From: Ignavibacteria bacterium RIFOXYC2_FULL_35_21
GTDB lineage: Bacteria; Bacteroidota; Ignavibacteria; Kapaibacteriales; UBA2268
DNA length: 64,000 bases
Direction of reading: 5' to 3'
Assembly: GCA_001804705.1 (NCBI GenBank)
Contig: MHAY01000001.1
Location: forward strand, 35,678 to 99,677
Shown piece by piece: positions 8,806 through 16,879 of the stretch. The translations under genes and the position numbers were made by a program. The notes beneath the pieces are model-generated. The model searched no databases. It was not told the origin of the DNA and saw nothing but the letters and a program-made list of their open reading frames with translations. Positions within the stretch are counted from its first letter, which is position 1, and each line of letters opens with the position of its first letter.

Positions 8806-9166
8806 ATCAACTCAACAAAGAAACAATTCAATTTTCACATTTACAAAATAATGAAAAATTATCTCCCTAAATCCTCATTGAGTCAGTATCATACACAGTT
8901 TTCAACGAATGTGATTAATATGTTGTAAAAGTAAGTCTATAAGATTTAATTGGTTATAAAAACACATAAATTAAATTCATTTTATTTTAATAATTAATTA
9001 ATTAATTAATGAGAAAAATCAAGAACTTATAAAAAATAAATTAATTTCTATTCATTTTACGGCATAAAACAATAAAGTACATTAAAAAATACAGAGTTAA
9101 AAGAAATAGGAATAAATTTTCTTTAAATTTATATTTTTGTGGTATTGATTATAAAAAAGGGGATAT
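8806..9166. promoter_or_regulatory. Divergent promoter region with TTAA microsatellite
   Basis: This 361-bp AT-rich gap separates the leftward redox operon from the rightward kinase/regulator pair, so promoters for both must lie here. It contains a tetranucleotide run, (TAAT)n at 8991-9010, and a TATTTTTG box at 9132-9139 that fits the TAnnTTTG -7 element of this bacterial group, about 28 bp upstream of the kinase start. No matching TTG at the usual spacing was found. No other gene is seen. Confidence 0.45.
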
Positions 9167-10978
9167 TTGTTGGAAGAGTTACAGGAAATAATAGCTGAAC
9201 AATTATATGATTTGTTGCCTTTTAACGTAGATATCATAGATAAAGACTTAAATATTGTTCAGGCCAATAACAACTTTAGAGATTACTTCGGTGACTGGGA
9301 AGGAAAAAAATGCTATGAAGTATATAAAAAAACCTCTGAACAGTGTACTCATTGCAAGATAAATGAGGTATTTGAACAAGGATTGACAAAGGTTTCTAAC
9401 GAGTCAGGAATAGATAAAAATAATAAAATTTGCCACTATATCGTGCATCTTGCACCATTAAAAAATAAATCGGGTAAAGTAAAATATGTTGTCGAAATGT
9501 CAACTGATGTAACAGAGACAACAAGGTTCCAAAGGGAGTATAATATTTTCTTTGAAAACGTCCCAAGTTATTTATCCATTATTGATACAAATTATAGAAT
9601 CATACGGGCGAACAAAAAACTGAGGGACACATTTGGAGAAGTACAAGGTAAGCACTGTTATGAAGTATATAAAAAAAGGGGCAGGAGGTGCCGGAGGTGT
9701 CCGGCAGCACTTACTTTCAAGGACGGACTCGACCATTTTTCGTCGGAAATAGGCACTACTTTTTCAGGAGAAGAAACAAGATATTTTGTTAACACTTCAG
9801 CACTATCAAAGAATGAAAAAGGCGTACAACTTGTACTTGAAATAGCAAATGATATTACAGAAATCACCGAGCTTCAGGATTCATTAAGAAAATCCCATGA
9901 TTTTTACGCAACGTTAATTGAAAATTCCGATGATGGGATAATCGCAACAAATGAGAGAAATAAAACTGTTATTATGAACTCATCTGCTAAGAATATTTTA
10001 AGCTGGCAATCAAATAAAAAACCTGTCTATAATTCCCTAAAAAGTATTTTTCCGAAGGAATTTTTCGGAAAGCCAAATAAAAAAGGCATTATTACAAAGA
10101 AGGAAGAAGCCACAATCATTGATTCAAACGGTAAAGATATTCCCGTAAGATTTAATGCTTTGGAATTAAGAAGTAAAAAAGATATTCTCGGCAGAGTAGC
10201 CTTTTTTCAGGATTTGAGAAGAATAAAGGTACTGGAAAAAGAGAGAATGGAAGCTGAAAGATTAGGTACCGTAGGCCAAACGGTTGCAGGCCTTGCCCAC
10301 ACCATAAAAAATGTATTAATGGGACTCGAAGGAGGAATGTATATCGTTGATACAGGCTTGAGGCAAGGCGAAGCCTCCCGAATTGTCGAAGGCTGGGAAA
10401 TTCTCCAGAGAAATTTTAATAAAACAACGGATTTGGTTAAAGGATTTTTAAGTTTTGCTAAGGGCAGGCTTCCTGAACTTGTTCCTGCTGACCCAAATAA
10501 AATTGTAAAGGACATTACGGAATTATACTATGAAACAGCAAGGACTCAAAATGTCGAATTAACTTCCGAACTTGGTAAAAGCGTTTATAATTTTCCATTG
10601 GACCCCGATGGTATCGAATCATGCCTGACAAACCTTGTCTCTAATGCTATTGATGCTGCAATGATGAGAGAAGACAAAAAGGGCCAAGTCATAATCAGAA
10701 CTAAATTCAAACATGCAACTCTTGTTTTTGAAGTAAGCGATAATGGCTGGGGAATGGATTCGGAAGTAATACAAAAAATATTTACTACATTCTTTACTAC
10801 TAAAGGGAATAAAGGTACCGGATTGGGTTTGTTAACTGTAAATAAAATTGTGAAAGAACATGGCGGAACTCTCGAGGTTGATTCTATACCTGATAGAGGT
10901 TCGACTTTCAGGATGATATTTCCATTGAAAAGGCTTGAAACGATTGCAAAAGAATCTAAGAAAAATAAATTAAACTAA
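9167..10978 (+). CDS. Multi-PAS sensor histidine kinase
   Basis: The 603-residue protein has no transmembrane helix and should be cytoplasmic. It contains three PAS-like units: about residues 15-115 (DLLPFNVDIIDKDLNIVQANN), 130-235 and 245-350 (IENSDDGIIATNE). The first two carry paired cysteines after a KCYEVYKK/HCYEVYKK motif (EQCTHCK and RRCRRCP), a version often seen in sensors of anaerobes and possibly redox- or metal-responsive. The kinase core has the H-box GLAHTIKNVLMGLEGG near 375, N-box LVSNAIDAAM near 490, DNGWGMD and KGTGLGL. The start is TTG at 9167 or 9170; AAAAGGGG at 9155-9162 is better spaced for 9170. The response regulator follows 9 bp later. Confidence 0.85.
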   Translation: MLEELQEIIAEQLYDLLPFNVDIIDKDLNIVQANNNFRDYFGDWEGKKCYEVYKKTSEQCTHCKINEVFEQGLTKVSNESGIDKNNKICHYIVHLAPLKNKSGKVKYVVEMSTDVTETTRFQREYNIFFENVPSYLSIIDTNYRIIRANKKLRDTFGEVQGKHCYEVYKKRGRRCRRCPAALTFKDGLDHFSSEIGTTFSGEETRYFVNTSALSKNEKGVQLVLEIANDITEITELQDSLRKSHDFYATLIENSDDGIIATNERNKTVIMNSSAKNILSWQSNKKPVYNSLKSIFPKEFFGKPNKKGIITKKEEATIIDSNGKDIPVRFNALELRSKKDILGRVAFFQDLRRIKVLEKERMEAERLGTVGQTVAGLAHTIKNVLMGLEGGMYIVDTGLRQGEASRIVEGWEILQRNFNKTTDLVKGFLSFAKGRLPELVPADPNKIVKDITELYYETARTQNVELTSELGKSVYNFPLDPDGIESCLTNLVSNAIDAAMMREDKKGQVIIRTKFKHATLVFEVSDNGWGMDSEVIQKIFTTFFTTKGNKGTGLGLLTVNKIVKEHGGTLEVDSIPDRGSTFRMIFPLKRLETIAKESKKNKLN

Positions 10979-10987
10979 AGGTATTCT

Positions 10988-11506
10988 ATGAAAAATATGA
11001 ATAAGACTGTTCTCGTTGTCGATGATGAAGCTGATGTGAGAAATTATCTTAAATCTGCCCTCAGTAATTATGGTTTCGAAGTTATACTCGCTTCTGATGG
11101 ATTAGAGGCATCGGATGTTATAAAAAATCAGATTCCTGATTTGATATCGCTTGACCTTGTAATGCCGAAACATTCGGGAATAAAATTTTATCGGGATTTG
11201 CAAAAGAACAAACAGTGGTCGAAAATTCCAGTTCTTATAGTTACAGGGCATGCAAGGGATGAACTTGGTAAGGTGGATTTCGAAACAATGATGATGCAGG
11301 GACCGGGTGTTTATCTTGAAAAACCGGTTAAGCCCGAAAATTATATCGAAAAAGTATGTCTTATGCTCAACCTTGTTATTCCCCAGGAAATCATCGAAAA
11401 GAAAAAAGATGACGAAACAGATTATAGAAAGAAGATGCTCGAATCCCTATCAAAAGCCGATACAGATTCATTAAAGAAAGCATTTGAAGCAATGCAAAAG
11501 AAATAA
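10988..11506 (+). CDS. Response regulator receiver protein with short C-terminal helix
   Basis: A 172-residue receiver protein: VVDDEAD near residue 10, phospho-acceptor Asp in LISLDLVMP near 57, conserved Thr in LIVTGHA and Lys in YLEKPVKP near 113. The last 40 residues are charged and probably helical, with no recognised DNA-binding domain. It is cotranscribed with the PAS kinase 9 bp upstream and resembles the receiver at the head of the divergent redox operon. The second Met (10997) is an alternative start. A strong hairpin terminator follows. Confidence 0.88.
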   Translation: MKNMNKTVLVVDDEADVRNYLKSALSNYGFEVILASDGLEASDVIKNQIPDLISLDLVMPKHSGIKFYRDLQKNKQWSKIPVLIVTGHARDELGKVDFETMMMQGPGVYLEKPVKPENYIEKVCLMLNLVIPQEIIEKKKDDETDYRKKMLESLSKADTDSLKKAFEAMQKK

Positions 11507-11520
11507 AATAGTTTAATTTT

Positions 11521-11556
11521 TAAGGGGGATAATAATATTAATCCCCCTTAGATTTT
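11521..11556. terminator. Bidirectional rho-independent terminator
   Basis: Perfect 10-bp arms TAAGGGGGAT (11521-11530) and ATCCCCCTTA (11541-11550) flank a 10-base AT loop. GATTTTTT follows on the plus side and an A-rich stretch precedes, giving T-runs on both strands. It separates the convergent response-regulator and ferritin-like genes. Confidence 0.85.
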
Positions 11557-12069
11557 TTATAATCTGATTTTTTTAAAATCTTCTTTCATCTTACATATAT
11601 CGTTTATCCAGCCTTCGATATCCTCCTCATGTTCCAATTCTTCATTCAGAATTGTCGTAGCAATTTGAAACGTAGAATGGTCTTTGCCATTAGTAAAATC
11701 GGCAATTTCTTTGTATCTCTGGATAGCACAGCGCTCACCCTTGAGATTTTGTTCCAGAATAATTTCAACATAAGGGTCGGTGGGAGCATCATAATCACAA
11801 CGTGCAAGAACCATCCAGTCGGAAGGATTAAGGACAGGAGTACCGCCAATCTGAATAATCCTGTCGACAAGCAAAACCGCGTGATTGAATTCCTGTGTTG
11901 CATGAAGCATAAGCTCAGGTTCGATTTCAGACCGCATGGGGCCTTCCATTAATCGTGCTCCAATCCAATATTGGTAGTAAGCCAGCCATTCTTCCGATAG
12001 AGCGGCATTAAGAACGGAAATTAATTGGTTCACATCAATGTCGAGGATTTCGATAGCTTTTCTTCCCAT
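11557..12069 (-). CDS. Ferritin-like / bacterioferritin-type protein
   Basis: A four-helix-bundle, ferritin-like protein of 170 residues from the chosen start. Metal-binding Glu/His motifs are visible in order: LSEEWLAYYQYW, ATQEFNHAVLL (ExxH), LKGERCAIQRY and NEELEHEEDIEGW (ExxH), the spacing of a di-iron ferroxidase centre. It probably stores iron or detoxifies peroxide. The start at 12069 is preferred because AGGAG lies at 12076-12080, right upstream; an in-frame ATG further upstream (12102) would run into the acid phosphatase gene. It may be cotranscribed with that gene. Confidence 0.82.
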   Translation of the reverse strand: MGRKAIEILDIDVNQLISVLNAALSEEWLAYYQYWIGARLMEGPMRSEIEPELMLHATQEFNHAVLLVDRIIQIGGTPVLNPSDWMVLARCDYDAPTDPYVEIILEQNLKGERCAIQRYKEIADFTNGKDHSTFQIATTILNEELEHEEDIEGWINDICKMKEDFKKIRL

Positions 12070-12094
12070 AATAAACTCCTTAAAAAAACAAAAA

Positions 12095-12742
12095 TCATTC
12101 AATAGTGTATAAATAGTTTGGAATTTTAACCTTTAGTATTGTCCAACCGCCGTCCAGGTCACTCCATTGGTCACCAACCGAACCAATAATATGATATTTT
12201 TTTGAAAGTTGTTTCCTGATGTGCGATTTGTATGCAAGGGCGGTTTTACTTTCAAATTCCGGGGGCCTGCAAATAAGCGTATCAAAATTTGTATAAGCTT
12301 CTTTTCTCAGGTTCTCGAGCGTTTTTTGGTACTGACTTTGTTTTCTCCCGGTAAGAAAGATAATGTGAATATTTTTATTATTAAGAGAATCGTATAGTCT
12401 TTTAACGCCTGGAATGGCTTTTGCATTAGCCGAATCAATCCAATTATCCCAGAGAGCTTCTGCATAGCTAAAGTTATAATTTACCTGGTAGCTCCAGCTT
12501 GAAAGAGCCGTCTCGTCGATGTCGAAAACAAAAGCAGAATGAGCGGGAATTGAAAGAAAGGACAGTATGAGCAATGCTTCGTCAACCGCCTTATTTACAT
12601 CCCTTTCATAATTGCCTGAAACATGATAGTCATATACAGCTTTTTTTGCATCGGATAAATTAATTAATTGAATTTCATGCCGAGCTAAGGAAGCTGAACA
12701 GAGAAGAAATAAAGGAAAAATATATGACAATGTTTTTTTCAT
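12095..12742 (-). CDS. Exported HAD-family acid phosphatase (class B/IIIB-like)
   Basis: The 215-residue product begins with a signal peptide (KKTLSYIFPLFLLCSASLA). It carries the HAD catalytic motif FVFDIDETALSS near residue 80 (nucleophile and acid/base Asp), motif II IIFLTGRKQ near 131, and a terminal GSVGDQWSDLDGG near 190 matching motif IV. This is the layout of plant-type/HAD-IIIB acid phosphatases, which release phosphate from organic phosphomonoesters in the periplasm or at the cell surface. The substrate is unknown. Confidence 0.85.
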   Translation of the reverse strand: MKKTLSYIFPLFLLCSASLARHEIQLINLSDAKKAVYDYHVSGNYERDVNKAVDEALLILSFLSIPAHSAFVFDIDETALSSWSYQVNYNFSYAEALWDNWIDSANAKAIPGVKRLYDSLNNKNIHIIFLTGRKQSQYQKTLENLRKEAYTNFDTLICRPPEFESKTALAYKSHIRKQLSKKYHIIGSVGDQWSDLDGGWTILKVKIPNYLYTIE

Positions 12743-12754
12743 AAATTACTCCAT

Positions 12755-12880
12755 TCATAGGACAGTACGCATATTACGGGTACTGTAGAGCGAATCAAAG
12801 TCCTTACCGAAGTTATCCGTTATTTTTTCGGAAAGGCATTTGCCACCGTATCCTGAACGATATAATCCGAACTTTTTCAT
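12755..12880 (-). pseudogene. Possible DUF1016 (YhcG-like) N-terminal fragment
   Basis: A 41-codon frame begins at ATG 12878-12880 and stops at 12755. It contains YGGKCLSEKITDNFGKDFD followed by STRNMRTVL. This resembles the start of the DUF1016 N-terminal domain, where YGKKLI..LS..L..EFGKGFS..NLR.MRQFY is typical. Full-length family members exceed 300 residues, so this would be a remnant. It is called on one motif by eye; chance is possible. Confidence 0.35.
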
Positions 12881-13019
12881 TTTCTAATTTCCCTGTGCAG
12901 AGGAAATATAAATAATAAAAACCGCGACAAAAATAAAAGATGAAATTTTAATCAACATAGTTCTAAAAAATAAAAAATATTATAAAACAAGTATAATTAA
13001 AATCACCGACAAATACAAT

Positions 13020-13544
13020 TCAATGAAGTTTTTCTGTATGATTCACAATATTTTGTTCAATCACCGCTTTAACAGCTTTTTCAATTAACTGAATATATGT
13101 AACAATTGGCTCAATACCTGCATTATGCAAATGATCGTATATGCCATAACCCATGCCTCTTGCAAGCAGGTATTTACAATCCAAAATATTACCAATCATA
13201 GTATTATGTTTGTCTTCCGAGTGATGGTCCCAGCCATGTCCCATTCCTGAACCGAATCCAATTCCTGCACCTTGTCCCATTCCGAAACTCTGGCCTTTTT
13301 GCATAATCATGTCAGTATCGGATTCTAAGGGTATGGATTTAATACCACCGTGCTGATGTTGGTGTAAATGCTGATTATAAGGATGACCTGCTGCATGGAA
13401 ATTAACTTTTTCCCTTCTTTCGTGTTTGATAACAGCATTGTTTTCTATGGTGAAAACTTCATAGAATCTTGCCGAGCCATAGTGCTGGCTTACAGATGTG
13501 CCATTGTTAGAAACAACTGCGATTTTATAACTATCCGTATCCAT
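13020..13544 (-). CDS. NifX/NifB-type dinitrogenase FeMo-cofactor domain protein with His/Gly-rich insert
   Basis: The 174-residue protein begins with IAVVSNNGTSVSQHYGSARFYEVFTI, the signature of the NifX/NifB/MTH1175-type domain, which binds FeMo-cofactor precursors in nitrogen fixers but is also common in non-diazotrophs. The C-terminal half (YLLARGMGYGIYDHLHNAGIEPIVT) completes the fold. Between them lies an insert of roughly 50 residues rich in His and Gly (HLHQHQHGG, GMGQGAGIGFGSGMGHG), probably metal-binding. AAGGAG sits just upstream of the ATG. It follows the DUF134 gene by 11 bp, a pairing common in anaerobes, and no nif genes are near. Confidence 0.83.
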   Translation of the reverse strand: MDTDSYKIAVVSNNGTSVSQHYGSARFYEVFTIENNAVIKHERREKVNFHAAGHPYNQHLHQHQHGGIKSIPLESDTDMIMQKGQSFGMGQGAGIGFGSGMGHGWDHHSEDKHNTMIGNILDCKYLLARGMGYGIYDHLHNAGIEPIVTYIQLIEKAVKAVIEQNIVNHTEKLH

Positions 13545-13555
13545 TGTAAAACTCC

Positions 13556-13981
13556 TTAAATTACTTTAATTCCCTCTTCTTGAGGATTAATATCTATTCT
13601 TGCCAATTTTGGACAATTTTTACATTTATCCCTTCTACTTGAAATAAAATTTCTACTTGTGATTTTATTTTTTTGTTCATTTAATATGAAATCGGAGCAG
13701 AAATCACCACCTTCAATTACAAGAGCTTTACCATTTATTAATGCATCCGCCACAATATATCTCGCTTTTTCGACAATCCTTCCAAATGTAGCTCTTGAAA
13801 TACCCATTTGCATTGCTGCATCCTCATGAAACATAGCTTCTAAATCTGCCAGTCTTAATGATTCAAGTTCATCGTGACTGATTATATTTTTTTCTAAATT
13901 TCTCATCATAATTCCGCTCGGCTTGAAAAAAGTCGAAGCCGGAAATCGTTCTACAAATCTACATTTTCTTGGTCTTGACAT
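13556..13981 (-). CDS. DUF134 family HTH regulator
   Basis: The 141-residue product opens with SRPRKCRFV, the conserved DUF134 N-terminus, followed by a predicted helix-turn-helix (ESLRLADLEAMFHEDAAMQMGISRATFGRIVEKAR) resembling a sigma-70 region 4-like HTH. A C-terminal CKNCPKL and an earlier FCSD may bind metal. DUF134 genes usually sit beside NifX-domain genes, as here, and probably regulate them. A near-perfect palindrome 21 bp upstream may be its own operator. Confidence 0.85.
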   Translation of the reverse strand: MSRPRKCRFVERFPASTFFKPSGIMMRNLEKNIISHDELESLRLADLEAMFHEDAAMQMGISRATFGRIVEKARYIVADALINGKALVIEGGDFCSDFILNEQKNKITSRNFISSRRDKCKNCPKLARIDINPQEEGIKVI

Positions 13982-14821
13982 AATTTTTTAATAATTTAAT
14001 TATGAGCATATACTCAAAACTAATAAAATATGTTTAATAAAAAAAATGTTCTCGAATAAAATTGTTATATGAATTTTTTGATTATTTCGCTACAAAGGAA
14101 ATTGATTTATGAAGGATAAATTAGTATAAACAAACAATGGTGTCCGCCCCCGCTTTTTTAAGGGGGAATTCTCTGAAAAATAATACTATTTCTTATTAAT
14201 AATATTATTATATCTGACAATAGTGATAAACAAACAAACAATTGATGTTAGTTTTAATATTTCAGTAAACCAAGTAAACATTTTAACAACAATAGGTATT
14301 ATAAACTATCTTGCATTTTGATACATCCATACTTCACAAAAACTATACATTTTTTGAAAACAATAGCGGACATTTTATTGTTTATTTGTTTTATCTTCGA
14401 TTTATTTTGATGAACAAGGAAGGCAAGAAGAATAAGGGCATTTCGGGATATTATATAAAATCAGATAAAACAAGATTGATTAAGATAAATAATTTTGTGC
14501 TCCCTGTGGGAATTTATATGATAACCGAAACATTAGTTCTGCACTTGCTTTTCAGATAAATATAAAATTTTTACGGACACTATTTTGTTTATTGACTTTG
14601 ATATATTATTAATTATAGTATTAAGAAAAGATGACATGTAAATTAAGATTTGTTAGGAATATTTTGCATTGATTATTTTTTTAATGCAAGCAATGCGTAT
14701 TTTCCTTAACAACTTCAATAACCTCAATTATGACATTTTTATGACAATTCTTTTACTTGCCAATGACATTCTGTTTTTCTATATAGATTAATTTCGCTTC
14801 GTAAAAAATAAGGAGAATGTA
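13982..14821. other. Long intergenic region, no convincing gene
   Basis: This 840-bp AT-rich gap lies between the leftward DUF134 gene and the rightward biosynthetic cluster and should hold promoters for both. Besides the operator candidate it contains a C5/G5 hairpin at 14147-14166 (CCCCCG...AAGGGGG) and a TTGCATT/AATGCAA hairpin at 14664-14689. An 82-codon plus-strand ORF at 14311-14559 lacks an RBS and has no recognisable features. AAGGAG at 14810-14815 is the RBS of the next gene. Confidence 0.6.
14003..14016. promoter_or_regulatory. Candidate operator palindrome upstream of DUF134 gene
   Basis: TGAGCATATACTCA differs by one base from the perfect palindrome TGAGCATATGCTCA. It lies 22-35 bp upstream of the DUF134 ATG, where an autoregulator would bind. 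The link to DUF134 is inferred from position only. Confidence 0.3.
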
Positions 14822-15838
14822 ATGGATGCGGAAAATCAAATTATAAAAACAATACTCGATAATTTCAAAGGAACTAAGGGACATTTGAATGAGTTCTTTC
14901 ATTCAGATTCAGAAATTATCAGGCTCGGAAATAAAGATTATCTCCTAACTGTTGACAACTATTCTGACGAAGACCACTTCCGGACAAACAACCCTTATGT
15001 TCTTGGCAGGAACCTTGCAGTCTCTACAATCAGCGATATTTTCGCCTCCGGAGGCAGGCCTGTTTTCTTTGCAAACAGTCTTACAAAAGCTGGAGACTGG
15101 GACCTTGAATATATTAATCGGTTTTCAAAAGGCATTTCAGATGTTTTGCAAATTTGTGATGCAGTGTTTATCGGTGGTGATTTAGGTTATTCTCACAATT
15201 GGAATTTTACCGGAATTGCCATAGGAGAGTCTGAACGAATCGTTACAAGGAAAGGAGCTGCTCCCGGTGATTTTATTTATCTGACCGGTCCTGTTGGAAA
15301 CGGTAATTTTGAATCTGCATCCCAACTGACAAAACTTGTTAAGGGATTAGAGAATTTATTCGAGAACAATATCATTCAGTTCCCGCTAAGGCTTAAAGAA
15401 TCCGGCCTTGTATCAAAATTTGCAAGTTCTTGCATTGATACAAGTGACGGACTTTTTAAATCACTAAGTATTATTTCAGAGTTAAATAATACAGGTTTTT
15501 TGATTTCTGATATACCATACTCGGACCCCGGGCTGAAACTTACAAACAGCCTGCATTTACCTGAAGAGATACTGATGTTTGGTGAAAGCGGTGAATATGA
15601 ACTCATGTTTACAATTCATCCTCAGGATGAAATCAATATGCTCTCTAAGTCATCAGAACTTGACATCGAGTTGTTTAAAATCGGTAGTATAACAGAAAAT
15701 AAACAAAAATTGATGCAGAATTCAGCTCAGTCAATCAATTTTAATGATTTTAACATTGAGGCAAGAAGTTTTGAAAGTCATTATGATTATATCGGCGAAT
15801 TAACTCAATATTTGTCTAATAAACTTCATAAAATGTGA
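14822..15838 (+). CDS. ThiL/PurM-superfamily (AIR synthase-related) protein
   Basis: The 338-residue protein has the AIR-synthase fold layout. An N-terminal domain contains DYLLTVDNYSDEDHF, where ThiL has the metal-binding VDMLVEGVHF, and NLAVSTISDIFASGGRPVF, equivalent to ThiL's L-A-x-x-L-S-D-x-A-A-M-G-G. It also has FIGGDLGYS and a C-terminal ASSCIDTSDGLFKSL (ThiL: MIDISDGL). ThiL phosphorylates thiamine phosphate, but this copy heads a non-thiamine gene cluster and several active-site positions differ, so a kinase or ATP-dependent activating role on another substrate is more likely. Its TGA overlaps the next ATG by one base. Confidence 0.78.
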   Translation: MDAENQIIKTILDNFKGTKGHLNEFFHSDSEIIRLGNKDYLLTVDNYSDEDHFRTNNPYVLGRNLAVSTISDIFASGGRPVFFANSLTKAGDWDLEYINRFSKGISDVLQICDAVFIGGDLGYSHNWNFTGIAIGESERIVTRKGAAPGDFIYLTGPVGNGNFESASQLTKLVKGLENLFENNIIQFPLRLKESGLVSKFASSCIDTSDGLFKSLSIISELNNTGFLISDIPYSDPGLKLTNSLHLPEEILMFGESGEYELMFTIHPQDEINMLSKSSELDIELFKIGSITENKQKLMQNSAQSINFNDFNIEARSFESHYDYIGELTQYLSNKLHKM

Positions 15839-16869
15839 TGGGAAAGATAATCCTTACCGGAGCCAGTGGACTTACAGGAACTCACATTGCCGAGTATTTT
15901 TCTGCCCGAGGTCTGAAACTTACTTGCCTGGTAAGGTGGAGCAGTAACATTGAATTCCTTAAAACACTAAATGTAGAAATATGTTATGCCGATTTAAATA
16001 ATCCCGAAGAACTAAGAAAAGCCTTACACGGTGCTGAGTGTATTATTCATACAGCAGGAAAAGTCGGCGACTGGGGATGCTTCGATGAATTTTATAAAAC
16101 TAATGTCATTGGCACATTAAACTTATTGGAAGCTGCAAAATTCAATGATGTCAAACATTTTATTACAACCGGTTCAATATCCTGTTATGGTGAGGAATCA
16201 ACACCGGTCGTTAAAAATGAGGAAATGGAGTATAACTCTCATTATAATTATTTCCTTGATAAAATTTTTCCTTCCGGAATGAATTATTACAGAGACACAA
16301 AAGCTGAAATAAATAATCGTGCAATAGAATATTGCAATAAAAATGATATTAACCTGACCATTATTGAACCGGCATGGATTTACGGAGAAAGGGAATTTAA
16401 TTCCGGATTTTATGATTTTCTGAAATCAATGAAAAGCGGTTTGTCTTTTACACCCGGTTCAAGAAAAAACAAATTTCATACAATTTATGTAAGGGATTTG
16501 GCAAAAATCTATTACCTGGCTTATCAGAAAAAGCTTGTCGGAATAAATAAAATTTTAGCAGTTGCGACTAAAGCAGAATTTCAATACAAATTACTCGATT
16601 TGTTCTGCTGGAACGCAGGTTTCAGGATTCCCAAAAGAATCCCAAAGTTTTTTATCTATCCGCCAGCTTTTTTAACCGAGCTTTTTTATACTGCTTTTCG
16701 AATAAAAACTGCTCCGGCGATATCCCGTGCAAGAATTAATATTTTTTATGATAACATAGAATATTCTGGTAAAAAAGCCAGGGAACTACTTGGTTATGAA
16801 CCGGACTATACTCTGGAAGAAAGCATAGAGAAAACTGTCAGGTGGTATAAGGATAATAACTATTTATAA
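15838..16869 (+). CDS. NAD(P)-dependent epimerase/dehydratase (extended SDR, 3beta-HSD-like)
   Basis: A 343-residue extended short-chain dehydrogenase. The Rossmann glycine motif is TGASGLTGTHIAEYF near residue 8, an acidic residue follows in CYADLNNP, and the catalytic pair is Y-x-x-x-K in YYRDTKAEIN near 153. IIHTAGKVGDWG and TNVIGTLNLLEAA are typical of sterol/flavonoid-type SDRs. Members of this group include the ceramide reductase CerR of bacterial sphingolipid synthesis, relevant because an oxoamine synthase and a lipid kinase lie downstream. The ATG at 15838 overlaps the previous stop as TGATG, so I prefer it to the GTG three bases upstream. Confidence 0.85.
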   Translation: MGKIILTGASGLTGTHIAEYFSARGLKLTCLVRWSSNIEFLKTLNVEICYADLNNPEELRKALHGAECIIHTAGKVGDWGCFDEFYKTNVIGTLNLLEAAKFNDVKHFITTGSISCYGEESTPVVKNEEMEYNSHYNYFLDKIFPSGMNYYRDTKAEINNRAIEYCNKNDINLTIIEPAWIYGEREFNSGFYDFLKSMKSGLSFTPGSRKNKFHTIYVRDLAKIYYLAYQKKLVGINKILAVATKAEFQYKLLDLFCWNAGFRIPKRIPKFFIYPPAFLTELFYTAFRIKTAPAISRARINIFYDNIEYSGKKARELLGYEPDYTLEESIEKTVRWYKDNNYL

Positions 16870-16879
16870 ATTTTTTTTA

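Noticed and set aside
13020..13981. Part of a nitrogen-fixation operon
   Set aside because: NifX-domain/DUF134 pairs are common outside diazotrophs, and no nifHDK, nifE, nifN or nifB gene is visible.
14311..14559. 82-codon plus-strand ORF in the long gap before the biosynthetic cluster
   Set aside because: No RBS, no recognisable motif, atypical composition; probably chance.
14822..15838. thiL of thiamine biosynthesis
   Set aside because: No thi genes nearby, several motif positions differ from ThiL, and it is translationally coupled to the SDR gene of the cluster.
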